DNA from: Bubalus kerabau
Taxonomy: Eukaryota; Chordata; Mammalia; Artiodactyla; Bovidae
NCBI RefSeq assembly: GCF_029407905.1
Contig: NC_073643.1
Coordinates: 43,062,501-43,126,500 of the forward strand
Direction: 5' to 3'
DNA length: 64,000 nt
In this document: in pieces, positions 32,307-45,389 of the stretch
Position numbering within the stretch: the stretch's first letter is position 1
How the letters are laid out: every line of letters starts with the position of its first letter
Made by a program: the position numbers and the translations under genes
Notes under the pieces: model-generated
Databases searched by the model: none
Told to the model about the DNA's origin: nothing
The model's input: only the letters and a program-made list of their open reading frames with translations

Positions 32307-33444
32307 ATTCTATGTAAAATCTCTAATAAGTGGTTTAATAAAATGCAAGTGCTCTGCATTCAAGGATGAAATACTAGATTTCACCTTGTGTTTTGATCAC
32401 TGGCTATTTGATCTAGGCACTGGAAATACTGCCTTTGTAGCAGCTTCCTAGAAAGTTTGATTGGTCTTGGTACATACTTACAAAGAAGCGTTAGTAGGGA
32501 AATAATTTGGTTTTAGTGACAAAGACATCCATTGATCCAACTGAAATATCCTACAAATTGATTTTAGCATTAGTATTTCTTTAAATTAAAACTGGCATCC
32601 TTATCCCCCTTGGGAAGTTTAATTATGAAAGCAATTCTTAAATGTACACCACCAGGAAAACAGAATACAAGTCACTCAAGGCTGATGTATGTCTTGTATT
32701 TGTGGGGTCTTATCGGCAGGCCAGTTCTCATTTGTTTAGCTTCAAAGTAACTATGTGTAGGAATGAAGAATAGAACTATTTGTGTAGGGGCATAGCAGGG
32801 AAAAGAGAGTAAACTCTGGTCTTAATGCTCTGGATTTCTATTCCATACTGGCAAGTCCTATCACCTTGGACAAATATCTCGTTTCCCTTCTCTTGCCTCC
32901 TTTTTCTTCCTTATCATTTTCCCCCTTTTCCTCATCTCCTTCTTCTTACATGTGTTAGGACTCTGAGCTTCAAGTGGCAGAATACCCAAACTGGCTAATG
33001 TAAGTGGAGGATTTATAGAGCCACAGTTAGAGAGTCCAGGTCGAGTGACTGGCTTCAGGTATGGCTCGATCCAGGAGCTAGTGCCTCAGTGTTTCCCTCT
33101 CTTTCTCTGTGTGTTCCTCACTCTGCGCATCACTTGTAAATCACAGGAACAGGCATTCACCTCGATGCGGAGATGGCAGTGGTGAGTTAAGCATCCTGGC
33201 TGATGAATGTCTATGTAAGGAGCAGCAGGGAGATGGGTGTCTCGTTAGCTGGCTTGGAGTCTGTTCATAAAGATATTCGAGAGCCAAGGTGTGTCATCTC
33301 AATTTCATTCCAAAAGAATTCAGTACCCACTGAGATACTGAGGAAGAGACTGAGGTGAGAAGAAAGATGCTCCATAGAGAATAACAAGATAGCCGTGAGC
33401 TGGACGAGCCTGAAGCCTGGTATACTAAAGTATCTATCTTCTTA
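32307..33444. other. Mostly unannotated; MIR-like remnant near 32815-32890 and pyrimidine-rich 32880-32945
   Basis: The remnant reads ctggtcttaatgctctggat and caccttggacaaatatctc. The segment 32950-33130 looks like an old DNA-transposon text (ggcttcaggtatggctcgat) but the family is not assigned. Confidence 0.4.
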
Positions 33445-33445
33445 T

Positions 33446-33762
33446 CTTTTTCTAAATAATTTTATTTATTTATTTAATTTTTGGTTATGCTGGGTCTTCA
33501 TTCTTTTGTGCAAGCTTTCTCGAATTGTGATGAGCAGGGGCTACTCCTCCTTGTGGTGTGAGGGCTTCTCATTGTCATGGCATCTCTTGTTGCAGAGCAA
33601 GAACTCTAGGCGCACAGGTTTCAGCAGTTGTAGGCTTAGTTGCTCCATGGCCTATGGAATCTTCCCAGACCAGGGATGGAACCCATGTCTTCCTGCACTG
33701 ACAGGAGGATTGTTATTCACTTGGTGAATATTCACTCACTTCCTTGGTTCCACCAAGGAAGT
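33446..33762 (-). mobile_element. CHR-type tRNA SINE
   Basis: A T/A-rich tail (tttatttatttatttaattt), then ttatgctgggtcttcattct, ending accaaggaagtcc. Flanking agtatct.tct at 33428 and 33763 fits a degraded target duplication. The head region has a small internal repeat (ttcacttggtgaatattcac). Confidence 0.88.
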
Positions 33763-33763
33763 C

Positions 33764-34502
33764 CAGTATCTTCTAGAGATTATAATAGAGCCAGGGTAAG
33801 GCAAGTGAATTTATAAGGAAGTGATAAATATGAGTTAAATTCAAGATCCCATTAGCTAAAGAATTTTAGTAGAACCCCATAGAACCTAGAATTCTATCAG
33901 GATCATTTACATTGTAGGCCAAATCAGATCAAGCAGCAGATACTGGGTGATGCATCGTTTTAGCTGAAGAAGGTCTTAATCCTCTTTCTAAATACCAAAA
34001 TACCATTAACAGCCTGTACAGTTTTGAGTTTTACCCTGTAAGTTTAAATTCAGAAAGGCTGTGATTTTCTGTTTGCAAAATCAGGCAGTACTAGGAAATC
34101 TCATTCGTTTGTTTGTTGAGTGTTTCCCGAGCACCTCCTGAGGAGCATCTGGGGTCAAAACACAGCCTAGCATTTTGTACACACATGTTGTAAACAGTAC
34201 ACATGTGAGCCCTAACCTCATGAAGCTGATAGTCTGCCAAGGTCTCTCAACCCCCACATTTACCTAAAACAGCTCATCCTGATTCTTACAAGGATGATTT
34301 TTAGGAAAGACATCTGGAAAATGTAATCAATAGCCCTATTCTGCTCCAGACTCCTTCTCTCGACCCTACTATATATGTTTGAAATTTTTCATGAAAAATT
34401 ATTTCCTGAAATCTTTTTTTCTTGATTTATGGCAAAAACCCTATCATAACTATTTTTATAATGACTCAGTAGGTCAGTAATCTTACCTCTGTTCTAGTAT
34501 GC
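33764..34502. other. Unannotated; ancient repeat remnant at 34110-34235
   Basis: The remnant (gtttcccgagcacctcctga, gagccctaacctcatgaagc) is the same old LINE-like family as at 6.1 and 22.85 kb. The remainder is not recognised. Confidence 0.45.
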
Positions 34503-34709
34503 CAAGTGAAGTCACTCAGTCATGTCTGACTCTTTGCGACCCCATGGACTGTAGCCTATCAGGCTCCTCCATCCGTGGGATTTTCCAGGCAAGAGTGCTG
34601 GAGTGGATTGCCATTTCCTTCTCCAGGGGATCTTCCCGACCCAGGAATCGAACCCGGGTCTCCCACATTGCAGACAGACGCTTTACCGTCTGAGCCACCA
34701 GGGAAGCCC
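34503..34709 (-). mobile_element. Bov-tA SINE
   Basis: Full complement, with a well-preserved tRNA-derived end (aatcgaacccgggtctccca, gtctgagccaccagggaagc). The B-box-like sequence is intact. Confidence 0.94.
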
Positions 34710-36082
34710 AATAGATCACTTAAATGTCATTTGTTAAAGCATGTTGGTCAGTAAAAACCCTTCCAGTGTTTTTCCCCAAGTGGCCATTGAGCCAGTTCAC
34801 ACCAACCTAGTTCTTTGCTCACATTGCTCTATCTGCTTCAGGCTGGCGTGGATTATTAGCAACAATTTCTTCACAGAGTATTAGGCAAGGGTTATCACGA
34901 CGCGGTCACGGTGAAGGTTCACAAAGATAAAATGCTCTAATTAGGGAGGAAAGTTGAGGGGTAAGCAGTTTTTAAAGTGGATTGAGGCCTGGTAAGTGAG
35001 AACCGATGCCCCTCATGTGCTTGCAAATAATCGGAAACACTGACTGCTTGCTTAATATGAAACAGTATACTATCTCTAAATGTATTCTAAGATTTCACAT
35101 GTATTCATTCAATAGCTGATTTAAATGAACTAGTAACTGATGAAAACCCACAGGAAACAGAATCAGAAAGCACTTTGACTGAAGCAACCGGGCCACGTGG
35201 TGCTGAGAGCCTGCGCACTTTTCCCCTCTGTCTTATAATGCCAGATAGTGCCCCCGAGAGCAAGGAGGCAGAGATCTCATTCAGAGGATTTTCTTTCCTG
35301 ATTGGAGAGAAATTCATGAAGCTTCTTAAAGTTTTAATTCTACTTTTAAAAGGTAAAGTCAGATATGTTTTCAAGCTGTGTCTACATTTTTAACGAAGGC
35401 AACTTTGGAATATTCAGTGCTGAAGGTGACCTGCAGGGTCTCTGGTTCAGGTTTGAAGTCTACCTGTTAATTTCATATTCTCATTTTCCTCCAGATTTCC
35501 AGAAATAGAGCCTCACACCATTTTACTTAAAAAGCTCAAATGGGTTCCCTCTAAAGCCCCCAAATGTATGAAATAATTACCATGAGACAAAAGAGCAGGG
35601 CTCCTATAGTCAGATATCTGTTCAAGAATCTGCAAGAGGCATTGTTCTGTTTTGGGTCAGATTATGACTTGTTCCTTCTTTCAAAATATATTTCAAGTTG
35701 CATTATTAAAATGCACCATAAGGCGTCTTTGTGTAGAAAATCGAAAAATAGAGCTTTAGATGGGGCAGAGTTTCCTAGTACCCCAAGTTTTTTCATTTTC
35801 CTTGAAACATTCTTTCACTTTGAAAAATATAACTAGGCCATGGAAAGAAATGCCTGATGTGAATTTCTTCTAATAGCCCCAAACTCTCCTTTCAAATTAC
35901 TACAAAAGCAATTCAGCATTTTTTGTGCCAGATTGATGGGAGGGAAAGTGCATATTAAGCTTTCCTTATTAATTAAAGGCAGTGAAGAAAGAGGCATCCT
36001 AGGTCCAGTTTATGAAAACAAATAATGCCTAAAAGTGAGCTTGCAGTCCAGCACCAGGAGACGTGAGTAAATACAGTTTGTG
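34710..36082. other. Unannotated intronic sequence
   Basis: No repeat recognised. Overlapping 89- and 72-aa frames on opposite strands near 35105-35393 have no known domain. Confidence 0.5.
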
Positions 36083-36170
36083 TTCTTTTTTTTTTTTAAT
36101 TGAAGGACAATTGCTTTACAGGATTTTGTTGTTTTCTGTCCAACCTCACCATGAATCAGCCATAGGTTCT
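36083..36170 (-). mobile_element. Short LINE-1 3' end
   Basis: A T-run, then aattgaaggacaattgcttt and ccatgaatcagccataggtt, the complement of a bovine-type L1 3' UTR. Truncated after about 90 bases. Confidence 0.75.
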
Positions 36171-37457
36171 GATTGGCTATCATTGCTGTTCAACTAATTA
36201 CTCTGGAATGCAAGAAAGAGGAAAGTCACAAGATTTTGAATGAGATTTCGAGTTAGACTTGGAAAAAGCATTCAAGAAAACTCTCCAGAGAAACAATTCT
36301 GCTTTGCCCCATGAGACAAGCAAGATGAACTAATAGATCATCCTCAGGTCTAATTCTTAACCTTGTTCACAGCCAAGTTCATTTATACCAGGTGAATGAT
36401 GATCTAGGTCACCACGAAAAGTAGCTGGTGTGAGGAAAACTTTTACCAAGTTTCAGGAAAAAAAATATGTATTATACTACTTTCTCCTACTCACAGTCCC
36501 TTGGGCTCTGAGGGAGACCCAGTCACAGCCAGTGGGGCGATAAAGCAGAGGAATGGTTCTTTGGAGAGTACAAGAAAAAATGAGAACAGTTTGGGAGATT
36601 ATGGTCTTGGGACTTTTAAACATTTTTTTGTGTATCTAGTCTTGTCCATCCTTCTAAAAGTAGAATGTTACTGAGTTTTATTTGGGCAATTTCTTCATGC
36701 TGAGAATTGCTCAGTTATCTTAATGTGGGCATTTTTCATTTTTCTTTCTTTAATTCTGTCAAGACAGAGTGTGTCTGACTTTTTTAAAGAAGCTTAGTTT
36801 GATACAGTTTTGTGGTGGGTAGTCATAAAGTGTGGTAGGGGGAGAAAGGCTTTTCTTCTACCTTCCTAAGTTCTGTGTCTAGGCCTGAAATTTAGCTGAA
36901 AAAAGACAGATAAGCAGGAGGAAAACATTAAATTTCACTCGATGGAAATATTTTTAGATGTACAGAGGCATATATGTGTGTGTATATATATAGATATATG
37001 ACTCAAGAAGCAGATAGGCTTGAGAGCTTATAGAGCATTTTAATAAAAACAAAAGTGTGGAGACATGACATGACAAAGGAAAATGGAGTTTGTTCTAGAG
37101 GAAATAAATTGTGGGAAGATGACCAGGAAATATATGGAGGAAACCAATGGAAGATGAGCATGATTTTAGTAGGTTTGTTTGAATAGATAGAATTCAGCAT
37201 CAGCTCCTGGTAATAAGACTGTTTTTTCCTTCCTGGTGCAGGGAGGATAGCTTTCTCACAGAAAATGTATGCTCTGTAAAAGGAGGCAATCAGAGAGACC
37301 TTCCTGCCTGTGTTATTTTTTAACTATTTTCAGTGAAAATAATTAATCTGGCAAGAGGCATATTTTGGTGGAGCATGCTCTCATCTCCTCTACTCTGAAC
37401 CCCTAATTGGTAGTCTTTGCAGGGAACAAAAGAAGAGGTATTTGTTTTAAAAGTGTG
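36171..37457. other. Unannotated sequence with a TA/TG run at 36968-37000
   Basis: Alternating tatatgtgtgtgtatatata at 36968-36998. Otherwise no repeat or exon recognised. Confidence 0.5.
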
Positions 37458-37568
37458 TTTCCTTTTCCTCTCCCTCCCTCTTCCCACCTCATTCCCTCCT
37501 TCCCATCTCCCCCTCTCTCCTTCTCTTCCTCCCTCCCTCTCCTTCCCTTTCAGTCTTTTCTTCCCAGC
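37458..37568. repeat. Long polypyrimidine tract
   Basis: About 110 bases almost entirely C and T on the + strand with rare A/G interruptions. The proline/serine-rich 68-aa frame across it is a composition artefact. Confidence 0.9.
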
Positions 37569-37831
37569 CCTGCCCCCTGGTGATGTGATATCAAGGGGAT
37601 CAGGCTTTTTAAATATCTCATGAATGTCAAATAGGTTTCATCTTGAGGTCCACTTCTGGAAGATCAGTCAGTGTTGTCTGGAGGACTGTGTGGGGAGAAT
37701 GAGTTGTAATCCATGAATGCTGTCTGTCCAAGCCGCATGCCACATTTATTTGCTCATCCTGCTGCAGGGCACTCTAGACTCCTGACAGATCCCATTGATA
37801 CTTTGTTTTCTATTTATCTTGTGTGTGTATG

Positions 37832-38037
37832 CACTTAGTCGTGTCCAATTCTCTGTGACCGCACGGACTATAGTCCGCCAGGCTCCTCTGTCCATGGAAT
37901 TTTCCAGGCAAGAATACTGGAGTAGGTTGCCATGCCCTTCTCCAGGGGATCTTCCCTATCCAGGGATCAAACTTGCATCTCTTGTATCTCCTGCATTGGC
38001 ACATGGATTGTTTACCGCTGTACCACCTGGGAAGTCC
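37832..38037 (-). mobile_element. Bov-tA SINE
   Basis: Complement of a full Bov-tA (ggctcctctgtccatggaat to taccacctgggaagtcc), with a 12-base insertion (tgcatctcttgtatctcctg region) in the tRNA-like part. A T-run at 38049-38065 follows. Confidence 0.92.
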
Positions 38038-38341
38038 ATTATTCATAATTTTTTTTTTTTTTTTTGATATACCAGCCTTTTTATCCTTCTAGGATACAGC
38101 CCTAAAGATACAAAAAAGTAATAAATAGTCTGGGCAGCCCCTAATATCATGTAAAATATTTGCAGTTGAAAGAGAAGTTTTCTCTTTTGACACACAATAA
38201 ATCTGTGCATGTTTCATAACAAAAAGACATGACACATTTGCTCTAGATTTGAAGTTCTGGAGAAAACATTTAAAATGGAAAAGAACAAATCTTTATGTTG
38301 ATATTAGGATCCTCAATGTACTCTCTCCCAAAATTACATTC

Positions 38342-38645
38342 TTTTTTTTTTTTTTAATTTTATTTTATTTTTAAACTTAACATAACTGTATTAGATTTGC
38401 CAAATATCAAAATGAATCCGCCACAGGTACACATGTGTTCCCCATCCTGAACCCTCCTCCCTCCTCCCTCCCCATTCCATCCCTCTGGGTCGTCCCAGTG
38501 CACCAGCCCCAAGCATCCAGTATCGTGCATCGAACCTGGACTGGCAACTCATTTCATACATGATATTTTACATGTTTCAATGCCATTCTCCCAAATCTTC
38601 CCACCCTCTCCCTCTCCCACAGAGTCCATAAGACTGTTTTATCTT
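38342..38645 (-). mobile_element. Bovine-type LINE-1 3' end
   Basis: A T-run, then attagatttgccaaatatca and ccctctgggtcgtcccagtg, the complement of the L1_BT 3' UTR. 5'-truncated near aagactgtt. It looks younger than the L1 at 0.2 kb. Confidence 0.88.
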
Positions 38646-39312
38646 AACAATCTTTAATCCAGTATAACTAGAATACTCAGAGCTAAGCAATACCTGTTAA
38701 GTTGACCTTATTTCCATGAGATGGGAAATGCCAAATGGAAAAGACCACCAGAATAGGTAAAAATTGACTTTTACCATATTCTAAAGTATATACATAGGAG
38801 GATACAATAGAAAAATGTTTATTTGTTTATCCTTTTTTTTTCAGATGGGCGTATCATGTCTTTCACCTGAATCGCACAATTTATTGCTTTCTTTGTAAGT
38901 GTAATGGTTTATTTAAAACAACACTTGACGATATTCTAGGGTTTTATAAACAACTACCCACATCTAGAGTTCTGGCAAATACTTGGTTCTACCTGGCCGA
39001 TGTCGATAAAATAGAATTCTGTATCATTTGGAAGGCAGAGTATTTTTTTGTTTGAAATGGAGATCACTTAGTTTCTGCAGGGCATATGTGAAGTTGCCAA
39101 TGCCGGTGTAATCCCCAGGTGGTCAAACTAACATGAGTCCTTTCCATGTCTAGAGGCTACACACCCTGCTCAGCTGTCATACCTATAGCAGGAAGGTCTG
39201 CGGTGCTTCTGGGCATAAGCCATTACAGGAAAGATGTCCCCAAAGAGTTCGAAAGCAAAATACACTTCACTGTCCTTTAACGGAAAACTCGACTTCCTTC
39301 CAGTACCTATCT
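38646..39312. other. Unannotated intronic sequence
   Basis: AT-rich, no family recognised. Confidence 0.5.
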
Positions 39313-39326
39313 GCTTGCTCTAGTTC

Positions 39327-39538
39327 ATTTTCATTTTATTTCTTTATTCATGGCAGTGCTGGGTCTTCATTGCTGCATGGACTTTTCTCTAGTTTTGGCT
39401 TCTGGTCTGGAGAGCAGAGTTGTGGTGCATGAGCTTAGCTCCCCCCACGGCATGTGGGATCTTCCTGGAGCAGGGATTGGACCCGTGTCTCCTGCATTGG
39501 CAGGTGGACTCTTGAGCACTGAGCACCAGGGAAGCCCT
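39327..39538 (-). mobile_element. CHR-type tRNA SINE, internally shortened
   Basis: From gctgggtcttcattgctgca to agcaccagggaagccct, missing part of the middle. Direct repeats cttgctctagttc (39314-39326) and cttgctccagttc (39539-39551) with one mismatch delimit it. Confidence 0.9.
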
Positions 39539-39734
39539 CTTGCTCCAGTTCTTGATTCAAGGTCATAACTAGATCACAGGCCACAGCATACCTGGACGGT
39601 GATGGGAAAGTCCAATAATGATGACCCTGCTACTCCTCTTAAAGTCAATGCTGTGAACAAGATTGTGATATGTAGCCCACAGAATCTGCCTCTGCCCAGC
39701 CCAGTTGTGCTGGGTATTAATTAAGACTATAATC

Positions 39735-39825
39735 TCTGTTTTGCCCCTCAGTGTATTCCCAGTACCTACAAGAGTGTCCGCACATAATAAGAGCTTGCTA
39801 AGTAGATGTTGAATCAATGATGGCA
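39735..39825 (+). mobile_element. L2 LINE 3' tail
   Basis: Reads gtattcccagtacctacaag, then cacataataagagcttgcta and gatgttgaatcaatga, the L2 3' terminus pattern. Confidence 0.7.
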
Positions 39826-42404
39826 TGTTTTCATACATGTGTATTACTGGTGGGAGCTGAAGCTGTGTGCCTTGGCCGTATCCCCCATGACTCACCCTTC
39901 ATGTTCATGTTGAGGCCGTCCTATGACACCTTTCTTGTCCTCCCTACTTCAGGGCTTCTTTCTGTCGCCACTCTAGGGAGCAGGCATGAAGTTCTGGGGA
40001 GCTGATGCCTCCCCAAGAGTGGCCCTCTGCCAATGACAAGCAAGAGTGGAAGGATATGTCTTCCAGCCTCCTTGCCCCTTGATGGGCAGTTCTGAGGCTT
40101 GTTCCATGCTATGTCCTAGAGTGTCCCAGCAGATTGAGCTCCAGTTTTTTGAAGTAGTAAACTGCTTATGGATATACCTTATAGTAGCTTTCTTCCCTTC
40201 TCTTTCCTGTTTCCTCTACTCTCCTTATGGGGCTTTCCAAGAGCATCTCTCAAATAACCTATCGACACTTAATTTCTCATCTCGGGGTCTGTTCTGGAGA
40301 ATGCAGTCTAAGACACTAGTAAGAAAGCGATAAGGAGCAGAATCAGAAGTTAAGCATATCTACTACTATAACTGGGGAAACAGCTTTGGACAGCCTACTC
40401 AGCTACCAGTGACTCAGGATTTCATCTCGGTACTTTAAAAGTAGCATGCTAGTTATGAGGCAAAAAATTATTCCCCAAGAAGTAAGTACTGATCCTGTAA
40501 AGCATTCTCATATGTTGTATACTTGGTTAACCATAATTCATAAAGGTGTATTTGGTACCCAGTTCTTCTGGTCTATGAATGCTATTGTTTTTGGCCTACC
40601 GAGCACCCCTTCCTCTCTCATCACCAGGCTAGTTTTACTAATTTAATCCCCTTTGGCCAGAGTGGTGATAAAGGAATGGATACTTGCCCCAGGTCAGGAC
40701 CCCCTTTTGCTTATTTGGGGCTTTTCTGGAGCCGATGGGGACATTCTCCCATTCCTCTCTGGTTCCAAGATAGGGAACTTCCTGAGACCACATTCCGTAA
40801 TCAGGCTGTCATCTTTATTCTGAGACAATGAAGCCAAAATCCAGAAAGGCAAAGGCCCCTCTGCCAGCTCTGCCTGGTCATTCTAGGGCATGTTCATGTG
40901 AATCAATTAAAAACACCCACTGCTTTTGGTCCAAAAGAATCCTGATGAATTTATGATGCATAGAGCTTCATCTGCTCATTTTCCTTGCCATAATCTCTCA
41001 TTTACTAAAACTTAGGGTTTGTCAATGATGCCCGTTTTATGTAGAAGCCACTGCAATGTTCTGGACTCAGTTTAGAGAGCAGATGTACTGTGGCTGATGT
41101 CATTACTGAGTACATTCTCCCTTTCTGTGTGTACGGTGGCTTCTAACGGACATGATGCTGTTCCAAGCACTGAGTACATTGCTTTAGTATATTGGTGATC
41201 GGCCTCTGTCACTAACCCTGGCTCAGAGACTCCCCCTGTTCTGTAACAACTGGTCTGCCCTGGATATTGAGCACAGCATCCTTAGGAACAGGTTCTAGAG
41301 GGTAAAAACCATTCTAAAATAATCTCAGAACAAAACTGTTATTTTGATAATACACTTTGATTTAGCCAAATTGGTTTGTGATAATTGTATAACCTGTTGA
41401 AGTACAACAGGGCCTTCATCCTGTTTCTTCTGAATACTGCTCATGAAACAGTAAATTACATTTTTTTCTTCTGTGATTTTGTATAACTTCTGAACCTCAA
41501 AGGTTTAGTGTAGACCTTTTTGTTGCCCCCAAAGTTACAATTAAAAGACAAAACATTCTTCTCCCCCCACCACCTTTAAACCATGATCTTCAGGGAAGTT
41601 ATTTTGTGTTTGTTTTGAATATTCTAATAGGATTTGTAAAGCCCCATCTTTCTGGCTCTCATCTCTGCAAGCTAAAGTAGTGCTTGAGAAAAGAAACACA
41701 TACATCACTATTTATTCAGCTAATGGGATGTGAAGAGCTCCCTTTGAATAGTCTATTTATCTCTTCATGCTGTCACGAGGCAGAGGTAAGAAGAGCCAGT
41801 GCTCAGAACTTGGAGAGGACCTGTTCAGAGAGAAGTGAAGTCAACTGATTTTTAATAGCTGATCAATAGTGTTGTTTTTTTGTTGTTGTTGTTGTTAACC
41901 CTGGCAAGAAGGTAAATGAATGGATACCTTGAATCCTGTGGCACTGTATTGCTTTCTATCACAAAATATGATTGAAAATTGACCATATCAGGCTTTCCTT
42001 GAGTTCCCAAAAGTAATTAATACTAATTCCAGAACCCAAGGTCTTTCAGGTTCATATAAGGCTAATTTGGTATATTTAGGCCATGTCATGTTAAATGTTT
42101 TATGTTTGTTTAGCTTCTCTATTTAACCATTTATCATACTAGGAACTCCATAAGGACTGTTGATTGTCTATGATGATCATTTAGTAACATTTACACAGAA
42201 ACACAAAGCTCTGTAGATGCTTGGTCTCTAGTCACTCTTTGGTAATAAAACTACCAAGATTTGGGGGAGACATTAATGATATTATTAGAAAAGGGTTGTT
42301 CATTATAATTTTAGGTTTATAGTTAGGATTAAACTTAATTTTAGCTCATGCTGGAACTTATGATAAATAGCCATCATTACCCTTTTTGAGACAGAATCAA
42401 TTCA
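39826..42404. other. Unannotated intronic sequence
   Basis: No young repeat in about 2.5 kb, unusual for this window. A (GTT)n run lies at 41880-41896. The 95-aa frame at 40046-40333 shows no recognised domain. Confidence 0.5.
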
Positions 42405-42930
42405 TGTCATCCTTTTTGATTAAAACCCTCTGATCGCTTCCAGTGTTTGTTCGAATAAGACATACCTTCTGAATCACAGCTCAGCACGGCTTCTCTCTCT
42501 GCTGGGGTCACTCTCTCCCTTTTATTATGCTGAACTCATCCTGGTGTTTTCTCTCTTCATGAAGCACACAAGTGCATTCCCTTTTCCTTTGTACTTGGGG
42601 TTCCCTCTGCCTGGAATTTTCTTGCATCACATTTCTACACAGGGCTCCCCTTTCTGATTAGCCCTTTCTCCCTGTGTCACTTATCAGAGCCTTCTGTTCA
42701 TCTCTGAGCCCCTCTTACCTACCTGGGTAGCTCTCCAGTTGGTCCCCCTATTATATTATTTTCTTCTGAGCTGCCTTTGCTATCAGAATATTTCCTTTAA
42801 AAAAAAAAAAAAAAAAGGAAATCGTTTCACCCATCTCTACCCACTACTCCATACACTCAAACCCCAGAGTATAAGCTGTCTGAGGGCAGGCTCTTGGTTC
42901 CCACCCCAGAGTAGGAGCATGTGGTAGGGG
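42405..42930 (+). mobile_element. L2-like LINE 3' region
   Basis: Characteristic run ttccctctgcctggaatttt, gagccttctgttcatctctg and later tataagctgtctgagggcag. An A-run at 42799-42816 interrupts it. Confidence 0.7.
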
Positions 42931-43668
42931 TAAGCATCACAAGACACCACAGGAAGGAAGTGAAAAGAATCACCACCATTATGGGGAGGATCAGGAACTG
43001 CTCTTTAAAGGAGGAATGGAAATCAGAGGCACCTCTGCAGGGTGCAATTTCCCTGTTTCTGAAATCTAAAGTGAAGACTCTGCCAGATCTAGATTCATAG
43101 CCTAATTCCACAGCCCATCCAAGTTTCCCCCAGGCCTACTTGAAGCCCTCCTCTAACACCTGTGGGGTGGCTCTTGGTGGTGATTTGACCACCACGGGCA
43201 GTGGTGGAAGGGACCCTTCACTGCCTTGTGGCAGCAGGCTATACTTGACCATGACTCCTCCACACTGAACTTGATGTCATTTAAAGTTCCTTATACAGCC
43301 TGGCATTCCAGAGAGCTCCACCACAGCCCAAAGCCCTTCTCTGCCCTCACCCCATCCACCTGACATAGGGAAATCCTCTAAAATCCCAAAGGCCAACAGA
43401 GCTTGCAGTGTTTCGGCTCCATGTCATAATCTCCAGCCAAAGCAGACGCACCACACCTTTGGGCTCCCTTTCTTTCCTTCAAGTGAAGAACACAAACACA
43501 TACTTTTGTGGGTTATTTCTAGGAGTTCAAGGATCCCATTGTCTTTTAGTTAACTACCCCTCGCCTGATGCAGAGCTTCATAATAGTTAGCAAAAATGAG
43601 GAATACACACTCAGGCCAATGTCAGAATTTGTGATGATCACTGATATCTGGGAGGTAGTAAGTAGTTT
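42931..43668. other. Unannotated intronic sequence
   Basis: Somewhat C-rich at 43110-43400. No family or exon recognised. The 84-aa minus frame at 42857-43111 is not recognised. Confidence 0.5.
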
Positions 43669-43853
43669 GGTTGCTAAGTTGTGTCCGACTCTTGAGACCC
43701 CGTAGAGTGTACCTGCCAGCTCCTCTGTCCTTGGGATTCTCCAGGCAAGAGTACTGGAGTGGGTTGCCATTTCCTTCTCCAGGGCATTTTCCCCACTCAA
43801 GAATCGAACCCAGGTCTCCTGCATTGTAGGCACATTCTTGAGCTACAAAGGAA
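43669..43853 (-). mobile_element. Bov-tA SINE, degraded ends
   Basis: Complement of the BovA body and tRNA-like part (agaatcgaacccaggtctcc) with several small deletions (cgactcttgagacccc). Confidence 0.88.
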
Positions 43854-44206
43854 ACTGGGAAGATGAGTTAATTTGGTAATCTGGTTTCAGTTTCTTGAGA
43901 CCGTGTCAAAGATAATATGTGAGAGGTAGAGTAGGGGAAAAGAGCAATGGAAGCTTAAGTGGTGCTTTAGAACATCTTTTCGCTGGGGAAATAAAATTGA
44001 CAAAAGATTCAAATTTGTTAAATTAGGAGGAAGAGTCAATATGGTGTATTTGCCATCTGTCAGACACATTAAGTGTTCTTTGTCGAGCAGTGCTGCTGGC
44101 TGACCTTCATATGCTGGGAAGGGGCTGGCAGAGAGCTGCGCTTCATCCCCCTCCCCAACCCTGGGTGACTAGAACGCCCCATGAAGAAGGTGGTGCACTC
44201 AGTGTG

Positions 44207-44316
44207 GGTTTCCCTGGTGGCTCAGATGGTAAAGAATCCACCTGCAATGCAGGAGACCCAGGTTTGACCCAGTCAGGTCTCAAAGACTTGGACATGACTG
44301 AGCGACTAGGCGTGTG
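44207..44316 (+). mobile_element. Bov-tA SINE with internal deletion
   Basis: An intact tRNA-derived head (ggtggctcagatggtaaaga) joins directly to the terminal aagacttggacatgactgag. About 100 bases of the BovA body are missing. Confidence 0.88.
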
Positions 44317-45387
44317 TGCACGCACACACCCAGTTTGCTTTTACCCATGGTCTTTAGGTGGGAGCATGGTGGTACCCATTTTCACAGTTTCTGTCAGGTT
44401 GGAAATAAAGTCACTGGACTCAATGACCCTTGAGAAATACAGTCACTGTCACGGGATCAGTGACCTGTGAGAGGCCCAGGATTCTCAGTAACCCACCTGT
44501 TCCTCAGTCATGCAGTAAACCCCCACAGAACAGCCCCTCACATCTTAGTCTGGAGTTTCAGTCTGCCCCTGTCACCTGAGATGTTCTATGAAGGCATGCA
44601 AGTTCTAAGTGGGCTTTATCAGCACTTTCTTAGGCTCACTTGAGATTTTTCTATTTAGGAAGAATTTTTATCTCCATACAAAAGTGATCCCAAGGGACGC
44701 TGTGAAATATTGATATTTGATTCCTGTAGCTGGTATTTTGCAAAATACTTCTGTCTCCCAAGACTATCAAGTAATTTATAAGGTCCCCACTGTAAACATT
44801 TTCAACTAAACGTCTCATTTTCCATGAATCTTGGAAATAGAAATGTGCAAAATACGTGATAAAAATGCATTGAGGGAAACAGTAACTTATGAATGTGTCT
44901 CTGGCTCCGATGAGCTAAGTGTTACTGCATTAAGCACACAAGCAGTTGGTGTGTAGACAGTGCTACCTCCTCTCCCTTGTTCTTCAAATCCACAGGAGCA
45001 GTGTCAGGGTCGGCCTCAGTACTCGGGTGAGGTGATTTGGAGAAGTCTGGCTTGGGTCCTCACCCTGGGGTATCACAGTGTTGGTGTGACAGTTTTTGTA
45101 ACATAGGTCAAAGTGATCTTCAGATATTTATTGGGAAACCAGAACAAGGTCGGGTGAGAGCAGCCCTCCAGCAGGTCCACAGAATGGTGTGGATGCATCT
45201 GTCTGCTGAATTCCCAAGATTCCATGTGCAGAAGGAGCTGTTCATGGGGGGTGGGGGATGGTTTCAAGTATTAGCTTTACACTTGCTTCTCAGTACGTTT
45301 GCCATAATTTTGAAAAGATGCATTTATTTCTTCCCGAGAAATAGGACCTGGGCAGAAGTAATCTAGTTTGCAGGATATACAGTGTTC
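44317..45387. other. Unannotated intronic sequence
   Basis: The 109-aa frame at 45037-45366 has no domain I recognise and no clear splice context. No repeat assigned. Confidence 0.5.
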
Positions 45388-45389
45388 AA

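Noticed and set aside
39901..39915. Possible start of FHIT exon 8 (atgttcatgttg resembling the HVHV codons)
   Set aside because: The following sequence does not encode LPRKAGDF, and there is no pyrimidine tract plus AG in the right place.
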